Assembly (NCBI GenBank): GCA_002127415.1
Contig: MWJR01000247.1
Span: 1-5,035, forward strand
Reading direction: 5' to 3'
Length of the DNA stretch: 5,035 bases
Origin: Calditrichaeota bacterium AABM5.125.24
GTDB taxonomy: Bacteria; Electryoneota; AABM5-125-24; Hatepunaeales; Hatepunaeaceae
In this document: in pieces, positions 1 through 4,653 of the stretch
Numbering within the stretch: the stretch's first letter is position 1
How the letters are laid out: each line of letters opens with the position of its first letter
Made by a program: the position numbers and the translations under genes
The notes under the pieces: generated by a model
What the model saw: only the letters and a program-made list of their open reading frames with translations
Told to the model about the DNA's origin: nothing
Databases searched by the model: none

Positions 1-53
1 TAGTCGGGGCTGTCCCCAAGCCCGACAGTCGTGGTTAGGGACAACCACGACTA
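1..53. repeat. Double-hairpin palindromic repeat (REP/MITE-like)
   Basis: The segment consists of two 26-nt arms (1-26 and 28-53) separated by one A. The right arm is the reverse complement of the left with 21 of 26 positions matching. Each arm is also a hairpin by itself. In the left arm, GTCGGG-G-CT (3-11) pairs with AGCCCGAC (19-26) with one bulged G. In the right arm, AGTCGTGGTT (27-36) pairs perfectly with AACCACGACT (43-52). The two loops are themselves complementary (GTCCC at 12-16, GGGAC at 38-42). This architecture is like REP/BIME elements or small palindromic mobile repeats. It may extend past the left edge. It could alternatively act as a terminator for the gene upstream, but no U-tract follows. 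Confidence 0.7.
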
Positions 54-201
54 CGATCAGTATTTCGTTAATACTCTTAAAACTAAATTCTAAAATCCCG
101 CCCCCTGCTTTCGCAGGGGCATGCTTCGCGGGAGCGACAACCGTGTGGTTTTACAGCCGTCTTAAAACGGAAATTAAAAATCACAACTAATGTAAAGATA
201 T
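54..201 (+). promoter_or_regulatory. Non-coding leader of rpsN with weak promoter candidate
   Basis: No gene is visible here. The stretch is AT-rich from 61 to 96 and from 161 to 201. A possible sigma-70-like promoter is TTAATA (68-73), a 17-nt spacer, then TAAAAT (91-96). The -10 matches the consensus at 5 of 6 positions and the -35 at 4 of 6. A small dyad, AGTATT (59-64) and AATACT (70-75), overlaps the -35 and could be an operator or chance. A GC-rich nested hairpin follows. If the promoter is real, rpsN to rplO could be transcribed separately from the upstream part of the spc operon, which lies outside the window. The promoter call is weak. Confidence 0.25.
96..133 (+). repeat. Nested GC-rich stem-loop in rpsN leader
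   Basis: CCCCTGC (102-108) pairs perfectly with GCAGGGG (113-119) around a TTTC loop. An outer stem TCCCGC (96-101) pairs with GCGGGA (128-133), leaving an 8-nt bulge on the right side (120-127). No T-run follows, so an intrinsic terminator is unlikely. It could be a leader RNA structure for ribosomal protein feedback control or a second intergenic palindrome. The function is not known. Confidence 0.5.
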
Positions 202-387
202 ATGGCCAAGAAAGCACTGATCGCCAAACAACGTCGAGTGCCGAAGTTTAAGGTTCGCGGGTATAACCGTTGCCGACGGTGTGGTCGTCCCAGGGGTTAT
301 ATGCGGCAGTTTGGTCTGTGCCGCATCTGCTTCCGTGAGCTGGCTCTGGCCGGGATGATTCCCGGCGTTACCAAGGCGAGCTGGTGA
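202..387 (+). CDS. rpsN: 30S ribosomal protein uS14, zinc-binding type Z
   Basis: This 61-residue protein is the short, zinc-containing form of uS14, which binds 16S rRNA in the head of the 30S subunit. The zinc site is complete: C24-x2-C27 and C40-x2-C43, flanked by the family sequences FKVRGYNRC and GRPRGYMRQFGLCRICFRELA. It ends with the normal KASW. The length is typical of type Z; the zinc-free form is about 100 residues. The start is ATG at 202, giving the family-typical MAKKALI. No good Shine-Dalgarno sequence precedes it (only AAAGA at 194-198), which is unusual next to the other genes here. It is the first gene visible and is followed by rpsH after 18 nt. The identification is secure. 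Confidence 0.97.
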   Translation: MAKKALIAKQRRVPKFKVRGYNRCRRCGRPRGYMRQFGLCRICFRELALAGMIPGVTKASW

Positions 388-405
388 GAGCAGGGGTATG
401 AAGTC

Positions 406-804
406 GTGAGTATGACTGATCCGATCGCTGATTACCTTACACGCATCCGCAACGCCTGTATGGTTCAGCACGAGACGGTGGACATTCCCGAATCAGGCCT
501 CAAGCTGAGCATCACCCGGGTGCTGGCTCGAGAAAAGTTCATCGCAAGGTATGTCCGAATTCGTGATGACAAACAGGGTATCCTGCGGATATATCTGAAA
601 TATACCCCCGAGGGTAAAAGCGTAATCGACGGCATCCAGCGGGCCTCCCGACCCGGGCGACGCCTCTATTACGGCGCTGACGATATCCCGCGGGTGTTGA
701 GCGGGCTCGGAATAATGATACTCACCACCCCGAAAGGTGTGATGACCGACCACGATGCCAGGCAGGAGAGGGTTGGAGGTGAGCCGCTGTGTATGGTCTG
801 GTGA
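406..804 (+). CDS. rpsH: 30S ribosomal protein uS8
   Basis: uS8 is a primary 16S rRNA-binding protein of the 30S platform, and in some bacteria it represses the spc operon by binding its mRNA. The 132-residue product has the N-terminal TDPIADYLTRIRNA typical of the family and the C-terminal signature GLGIMILTTPKGVMTD (about 100-115) ending in GGEPLCMVW. I chose the GTG at 406 because it yields MSMTDP, the usual beginning, and AGGGG (392-396) stands 9 nt upstream. The ATG at 412 is the alternative and would remove two residues. The 3' end of the gene forms one arm of an inverted repeat that continues past the stop codon. Confidence 0.97.
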   Translation: MSMTDPIADYLTRIRNACMVQHETVDIPESGLKLSITRVLAREKFIARYVRIRDDKQGILRIYLKYTPEGKSVIDGIQRASRPGRRLYYGADDIPRVLSGLGIMILTTPKGVMTDHDARQERVGGEPLCMVW

Positions 805-828
805 AAACCCGAACCGTTCTCCTGCCTG
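759..828 (+). promoter_or_regulatory. Long inverted repeat spanning the rpsH stop, upstream of the rplF RBS
   Basis: CAGGCAGGAGA (759-769) is the exact reverse complement of TCTCCTGCCTG (818-828). The stem continues inward with a G-U pair (770/817), a bulged G (816) and GGTT (771-774) pairing with AACC (812-815). This gives about 16 base pairs with one bulge and a 37-nt loop that contains the rpsH stop codon. The stem ends 11 nt before the rplF Shine-Dalgarno sequence. The arm TCTCCT (818-823) could instead pair with AGGAGA (843-848), overlapping that Shine-Dalgarno sequence, so two exclusive folds are possible. There is no U-tract, so it is not a canonical terminator. A role in translational coupling is an inference. 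Confidence 0.5.
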
Positions 829-854
829 CTGTGTCAATGAGGAGGAGATAACCG

Positions 855-1394
855 ATGTCCCGGGTTGGCAGGGAACCGATACCACTTCCCTCCGGCGTGT
901 CTGTTGCCATAAAAGGGGCGCTGGTCAAGGTCAAGGGGAAGCTGGGTGAGCTCGAGCGCCGACTGTCTGATGGGATCTCTGCTGCGCTCGAAGATGGCAG
1001 ACTGCACATCAGACGTTCGAATGACAGCCGACAGCAGAGGTCGCTGCACGGACTTTCACGGTCCCTGGTCGCCAATATGGTTCAGGGTGTCGATCAGGGA
1101 TTCACCAAGGATCTCGAGATCGTTGGGGTGGGTTACCGGTGCGAAATGAAGGGTAAAGCGATCCAGTTATCGGTCGGCTTCTCTCACCGGGTGCTGTTTA
1201 TCCCGCCTGATGGGATCGAGATCAAGGTCACACCGCCAAACAAGTTCTCCGTCAGCGGGATAGACCGCCAGTTGGTAGGTGATGTGGCGGCAAAGCTGCG
1301 CGCTATCCGCCCACCCGAGCCATATAAAGGCAAGGGTATCAAGTATGTCGGTGAGTATGTTCGCCGCAAGGCCGGCAAGACTGCCGGAAAGTAG
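855..1394 (+). CDS. rplF: 50S ribosomal protein uL6
   Basis: uL6 binds 23S rRNA near the sarcin-ricin loop and the GTPase-associated centre of the 50S subunit. The 179-residue product has the expected length and two repeated alpha/beta domains. It starts with MSRVGREPIPLPSGV, has the central GFTKDLEIVGVGYRC (about 82-96), and carries the family signature PPEPYKGKGIKY at 153-164 followed by the basic EYVRRKAGKTAGK end. The ATG at 855 is preceded by a strong Shine-Dalgarno sequence, AGGAGG (840-845), at a 9-nt spacing. It follows rpsH after 50 nt, the gap that holds half of the inverted repeat described separately, and precedes rplR by 51 nt. Confidence 0.97.
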   Translation: MSRVGREPIPLPSGVSVAIKGALVKVKGKLGELERRLSDGISAALEDGRLHIRRSNDSRQQRSLHGLSRSLVANMVQGVDQGFTKDLEIVGVGYRCEMKGKAIQLSVGFSHRVLFIPPDGIEIKVTPPNKFSVSGIDRQLVGDVAAKLRAIRPPEPYKGKGIKYVGEYVRRKAGKTAGK

Positions 1395-1445
1395 TTGTCA
1401 GTTGTGTGAATTAGATGTAATAACGGCAAGGCGCAAGGGTTACAG

Positions 1446-1829
1446 ATGACCGATACCAGAGCCGCTCATAAGCGCAAGAAAGATAGGTTGCAGCGCCGGA
1501 AGATAAGCGTGCGCAAACACATGTCCAGCACTTCCGAGAGACTGCGGCTGGTAGTCTATCGCAGCAATCGGCATATATACGCCCAGATAGTTGACGATGT
1601 TCAGTGCCGCACCATAACCGGATGCTCGACATTGTGTCCGGCAATTGCAGATAAGGTTGCTGCTGCGGGCAGTAATATAGAGAAAGCAAAGGTCGCGGGC
1701 GAATATCTGGCGGGTCTGGCGAAGGAGAAGGGGATAGTAAAGGTTGCCTTCGACCGCAACGGTCGTAAATATCACGGTCGGGTCAAGGCACTGGCTGAAG
1801 GGGCTCGCTCCGCAGGGCTCGAATTCTAA
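1446..1829 (+). CDS. rplR: 50S ribosomal protein uL18
   Basis: uL18 binds 5S rRNA and helps anchor it, with uL5, in the central protuberance of the 50S subunit. The 127-residue protein has a basic N-terminus (KRKKDRLQRRKISVRK), the core RLRLVVYRSNRHIYAQIVDD (about 32-51) and the highly conserved C-terminus FDRNGRKYHGRVKALAEGAR (102-121) ending GLEF. Length and order are normal for the family. The ATG at 1446 is preceded by AAGGG (1435-1439) at a spacing of 6 nt. Two cysteines at 60 and 64 in GCSTLC are not a family feature that I recognise and may be incidental. It is followed by rpsE after 15 nt. Confidence 0.97.
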   Translation: MTDTRAAHKRKKDRLQRRKISVRKHMSSTSERLRLVVYRSNRHIYAQIVDDVQCRTITGCSTLCPAIADKVAAAGSNIEKAKVAGEYLAGLAKEKGIVKVAFDRNGRKYHGRVKALAEGARSAGLEF

Positions 1830-1844
1830 TCGTCGGGGAGGTTA

Positions 1845-2396
1845 TTGAATAGAAAACGGTTAACCTTGGAACAGGCCAATACGGACGAGGTCACGCTGGT
1901 TGAGAGGGTGATCCACATCAACCGGGTCGCCAAGGTGGTCAAGGGTGGTCGGAATTTCAGTTTCAATGCCTTGGTCGTGGTTGGTGACGGTAAGGGCAGA
2001 GTAGGCTACGCGCTTGGTAAGGCGCGCGAGGTTGTGGATGCCATTGAGAAGGGAACCGAGGGCGCCAGGCGGTCGATGACCCAATATCCGCTGCTCAGAA
2101 GCACTATTCCGCACGCGGTGGTCGGCCGCTTCGGGGCTGGTAAGGTGGTGCTGAAGCCGGCATCCCCCGGGACCGGCATCATCGCCGGAGGTGCCGCCAG
2201 AGCGGTGCTTGAATGCTGCGGGGTGAGGGATGTCCTGTGTAAGTCGATAGGGAGCAACAACCCGGTCAACGTCCTGAGGGCCACCATAAACGGACTGGAG
2301 CAGCTCTATGATGCAGCAAAGATGGCGAAGAAACGGGGCATATCGGTTGCCAGGCTGTTGAGGCTGCCGCCGAGACAGGATACGGCTGATGCCTGA
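1845..2396 (+). CDS. rpsE: 30S ribosomal protein uS5
   Basis: uS5 lines the mRNA entry channel of the 30S subunit and affects decoding accuracy. In the 183-residue product, the N-terminal double-stranded-RNA-binding-like domain is at about 20-65 (INRVAKVVKGGRNFSF, VVVGDGKGRVGYALGKA). The C-terminal domain is at about 85-155, with PASPGTGIIAGGAARAVLE and SNNPVNVLRATINGL. The start is inferred as TTG at 1845, the only in-frame candidate next to the GGGGAGG sequence at 1835-1841. The spacing is only 3 nt, shorter than usual, and an in-frame TTG at 1866 lies too far away. The gene overlaps rpmD by 8 nt, implying translational coupling. Confidence 0.95.
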   Translation: MNRKRLTLEQANTDEVTLVERVIHINRVAKVVKGGRNFSFNALVVVGDGKGRVGYALGKAREVVDAIEKGTEGARRSMTQYPLLRSTIPHAVVGRFGAGKVVLKPASPGTGIIAGGAARAVLECCGVRDVLCKSIGSNNPVNVLRATINGLEQLYDAAKMAKKRGISVARLLRLPPRQDTADA

Positions 2397-2844
2397 CCTT
2401 ATCAGGGTAACCTACGTCCGGAGCGCTATCGGTCGCAGCTATCGCCAGAAGCGGGTTATCCGGGCACTCGGTCTGCGCCGCCTGCATTACAGCCGGGTTA
2501 TGGAGGATACCCCCTCATTGAGGGGAATGATTGTGAAGGTGAGACATCTGGTGGAGGTGGAACCTGTGGAGAAACCGGTTCCGGCAGCTCCATCTCCCAA
2601 AGCGGAGAAGTCTGAGGTTAAACCTGTGGCCAAGAAAAAGGCTGCACCTCGCACGAGGAAGGCAGCACCGGCCAAGCCTAAGAAAACCGCTCCCAAGAAG
2701 GTAGAGGACGAAGCGGCTGCGGATAAACCGGCCCCGGCGAAGAAAAAAGCTAAGACAGAGAAGACGGAAGAGCCTGCGACACAGGTTGAAGATAATCCAA
2801 TCAATGAAGGAATAGAAAAGAATATAGATTCATCTACGGATTGA
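2389..2844 (+). CDS. rpmD: 50S ribosomal protein uL30 with long Lys/Ala/Pro-rich C-terminal extension
   Basis: Residues 1 to about 58 are a normal bacterial uL30, a small 50S protein. LIRVTYVRSAIGRS, IRALGLRRLHYSRV and the end MIVKVRHLVEVE match the family, whose usual bacterial length is about 60 residues. Residues 59-151 are extra: a low-complexity tail rich in Lys, Ala, Pro and Glu, with histone-H1-like pieces such as AKPKKTAPKK and PAPAKKKAK. The last 15 or so residues (DNPINEGIEKNIDSSTD) differ in character and are coded by distinctly AT-rich DNA from about 2791, matching the downstream insert. The start overlaps the rpsE end by 8 nt. The tail is probably disordered and nucleic-acid-binding; its function is unknown. 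Confidence 0.93.
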   Translation: MPDLIRVTYVRSAIGRSYRQKRVIRALGLRRLHYSRVMEDTPSLRGMIVKVRHLVEVEPVEKPVPAAPSPKAEKSEVKPVAKKKAAPRTRKAAPAKPKKTAPKKVEDEAAADKPAPAKKKAKTEKTEEPATQVEDNPINEGIEKNIDSSTD

Positions 2845-2848
2845 GAAT

Positions 2849-3988
2849 ATGAAAAATAATGATATAAAAAAGTCTACCCTTTTTGAAGATACCGAAGTAT
2901 TACATTCTAATTATATCCCAGTTATTATAAATAAAGAGAAATTTATACAAATAGTGGACGATATTAATAATAATAATGATTTAAATCCCTTAAAATTAAA
3001 GATCGTTAATCTGAAAAATATTATTAGTAACCATAAGAATGATCGAGAAGGAATAATAAATATTGATTCAAATGGAGATACTATCTCTTTGCGTAAGGAT
3101 ATATTAATTTCTGATTTGAATCAGATTCTTGAATCTCGAAGTATTAATAGAGCAAAATATTACTTAAAAAGATTGAAGGATGGTGTTCAGAAAATAAAAA
3201 CTAATAGTGTTAATGATATTAATCTTCTTAGATGGAAGGAATACGATGAAATTACAACTGATAGCCTTTGGGTGTTGGATAGGAGGGATACATCAGGTGC
3301 ACATTTAGGATGGTATTGGGGTAATTTCATTCCCCAGATTCCTCATCAGATGCTATTGAGGTATACTAAAAAAGGTGATTGGGTTTTAGATGCATTTGTT
3401 GGTAGTGGAACAACTTTGATTGAATGTTTAAGATTAGGGAGGAATGGAATTGGAGTTGAACTGAATCCAGATGTTGTAAAGAAAGCGAAGGAGCTTGTTA
3501 AAAGCGAGCCAAATAGGTTTAATGTGAAATATAATATTATTAAAGCAGATAGCAGAACTGTCAAAGTTGATTCTATTATTGATAAGTATGGAATAAAACA
3601 ATTCCAACTTCTGATAATGCACCCACCATATCACGACATTATCAAGTTCTCAACAGATAAAGGAGATCTATCAAGGGCTGATACAATTGGTGAATTCATA
3701 AGAATGTTTGGAGATGTAGTTGATAATTATTCACCGTTTTTAGAAAAGGGAAGGTATTTTGCTCTTGTTATTGGGGATAAATATTCTAAAGGTGAGTGGA
3801 TACCGTTAGGTTTTTATTGTATGAACGAAGTATTGTTAAGGGGATATTTACTGAAAAGTATTATTGTTAAGAATTTCGATGTTACTCGAGGTAAAAGAAA
3901 TCAGAAGGAACTATGGCGATACAGGGCATTAGTGGGTGGATTTTACATATTCAAACATGAATATGTAATGCTTTTTAAGAAAAAGTAG
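2849..3988 (+). CDS. Amino-group (N4-cytosine/N6-adenine) DNA methyltransferase, Type II modification enzyme
   Basis: This 379-residue protein should transfer a methyl group from S-adenosylmethionine to an exocyclic amino group of cytosine or adenine in DNA, protecting sites from the neighbouring nuclease. Visible motifs are a motif X-like GNFIPQIP (158-165), SAM-binding motif I DAFVGSGTT (181-189), motif II GIGVELNP (200-207), motif III-like KADSR (232-236), and catalytic motif IV MHPPYHD (257-263), with His where Asp, Asn or Ser is usual. Later strands are GRYFALVIGDKY (301-312) and EYVMLFKK (371-378). The N-terminal 150 residues are unassigned and Asn/Ile/Lys-rich. The ATG at 2849 lies 4 nt after the rpmD stop with a poor Shine-Dalgarno sequence, suggesting reinitiation. 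The specificity and target base cannot be told. It is complete, without frameshifts. Confidence 0.9.
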   Translation: MKNNDIKKSTLFEDTEVLHSNYIPVIINKEKFIQIVDDINNNNDLNPLKLKIVNLKNIISNHKNDREGIINIDSNGDTISLRKDILISDLNQILESRSINRAKYYLKRLKDGVQKIKTNSVNDINLLRWKEYDEITTDSLWVLDRRDTSGAHLGWYWGNFIPQIPHQMLLRYTKKGDWVLDAFVGSGTTLIECLRLGRNGIGVELNPDVVKKAKELVKSEPNRFNVKYNIIKADSRTVKVDSIIDKYGIKQFQLLIMHPPYHDIIKFSTDKGDLSRADTIGEFIRMFGDVVDNYSPFLEKGRYFALVIGDKYSKGEWIPLGFYCMNEVLLRGYLLKSIIVKNFDVTRGKRNQKELWRYRALVGGFYIFKHEYVMLFKKK

Positions 3989-4000
3989 AAAGGTGATGTC
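3989..4000 (+). promoter_or_regulatory. Strong ribosome binding site for the endonuclease, selecting a TTG start
   Basis: The 12-nt gap after the methyltransferase stop contains AAAGGTGAT (3989-3997), a good match to the 16S 3'-end complement. It points to TTG at 4001, or the adjacent in-frame TTG at 4004. The next in-frame ATG, at 4064, would remove the first 21 residues and part of the predicted winged helix. The overlapping ATG at 3996 opens only three codons before a stop. Confidence 0.65.
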
Positions 4001-4651
4001 TTGTTGAAACATCCGTTTAAAGAAGGAACTAAATTATCTAAATTGTTCACAACTCTTTCTGATATGGAATGGCATTGTGGCAAACATGAATTGCCTGGTA
4101 CTCAGCCAGCAAAGGCTATTCAAATAATTAAACAACACGGTTTTAAAATAGATAAGAAAACAATGTATTGTAATATTTGTAAAGAAAGAACTGTTCATAG
4201 ACAATTATTATCTATTGAACCTGAAATGCCATCTTATGTGCGACTGCAAATTCCAGCTCAATTGCGCAAACGTATACTTAGATTTTACAAAAATACAGAA
4301 GCGATCACACTTCGTAAAATGGTGCCGAATCAATTGGAAGTTGACCATCGTTTCCCTCAGGTTCGTTGGTCGTGCGATGAACACTATGATACAAATATGT
4401 CAGAAGAAGTGTTACAAAGAAAATTTCAACTTCTTACGCGTCAACACAATCTATGGAAGAGTAGATATTGTGAAAGGTGCAAAGAAACTGGTGAACGAGG
4501 AACATTTATTGGTATAGATTATTTCTATAAAGGTGGTGAAGTTTGGGATGAGGAGTATCAAGATGATGACGAACGAGGTTGTATAGGTTGTTTTTGGTAT
4601 GATCCGGAAACTTGGCGGAATAGTTTGAACGAAGAGTTGAGAAGCAAATAA
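4001..4651 (+). CDS. HNH-type restriction endonuclease with winged-helix and Cys-pair motifs
   Basis: This 216-residue protein is probably the nuclease partner of the methyltransferase and would make double-strand breaks at unmethylated sites. Residues 12-50 (LSKLFTTLSDMEWHC...AIQIIKQHGFKI) look like a winged-helix module. Cysteine pairs stand at C57/C60, C157/C160 and C194/C197, with C26 and H29 near the first. The HNH core is LEVDHRFPQVRW (112-123, D115-H116), then FQLLTRQHNLWKSRYCERC (142-160), with N150 the likely central Asn. The C-terminus GCIGCFWYDPETWRNSLN (193-210) looks like a conserved family block. An ORF following a DNA methyltransferase by 12 nt, with an HNH core, fits a Type II endonuclease, but no named enzyme is recognised. 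The TTG start is inferred. A homing or repair HNH nuclease is less likely. Confidence 0.8.
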   Translation: MLKHPFKEGTKLSKLFTTLSDMEWHCGKHELPGTQPAKAIQIIKQHGFKIDKKTMYCNICKERTVHRQLLSIEPEMPSYVRLQIPAQLRKRILRFYKNTEAITLRKMVPNQLEVDHRFPQVRWSCDEHYDTNMSEEVLQRKFQLLTRQHNLWKSRYCERCKETGERGTFIGIDYFYKGGEVWDEEYQDDDERGCIGCFWYDPETWRNSLNEELRSK

Positions 4652-4653
4652 TC

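Larger units (their letters stand above)
2845..4653 (+). other. Horizontally acquired two-gene restriction-modification insert in the spc operon
   Basis: rpmD and rplO are normally adjacent in bacteria, but here a DNA methyltransferase and an HNH endonuclease gene lie between them in the operon direction. Sampled lines give about 17-37% GC through most of the insert, one line near 50%, and 60-70% in flanking ribosomal genes. The fit is tight: 4 nt from the rpmD stop to the methyltransferase and 2 nt from the endonuclease stop to rplO. There is no transposase, integrase or convincing flanking direct repeat. The AT-rich composition begins inside the rpmD tail at about 2791, so the true left border may lie there. 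The insertion mechanism cannot be seen. Confidence 0.8.

Noticed and set aside
157..180. CCGT/ACGG mini-hairpin (157-160, 167-170) followed by an A-rich run as a terminator
   Set aside because: The stem is only 4 bp and is followed by A residues rather than T, so it does not fit an intrinsic terminator on the + strand; on the - strand the T run would precede the stem.
187..2804. Antisense reading frames opposite the ribosomal protein genes
   Set aside because: They are shadows of conserved genes on the + strand, a usual effect of GC-rich coding sequence, and none resembles a known protein.
2786..2850. Own promoter for the restriction-modification genes (TTGAAG at 2786 with TATAGA at 2823, or GATAAT at 2791)
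   Set aside because: The first pair has a 31-nt spacer and GATAAT has no acceptable -35 at the right distance. AT-rich DNA yields such matches by chance.
3996..4007. ATG at 3996 as the endonuclease start or a leader peptide
   Set aside because: It is in another frame and stops after three codons (TGA at 4005). It lies inside the ribosome binding site region, so it is probably incidental.
4215..4517. Alternative-frame 100-residue reading frame inside the endonuclease gene
   Set aside because: It overlaps the HNH gene in another frame, shows no recognisable family features and has no ribosome binding site.
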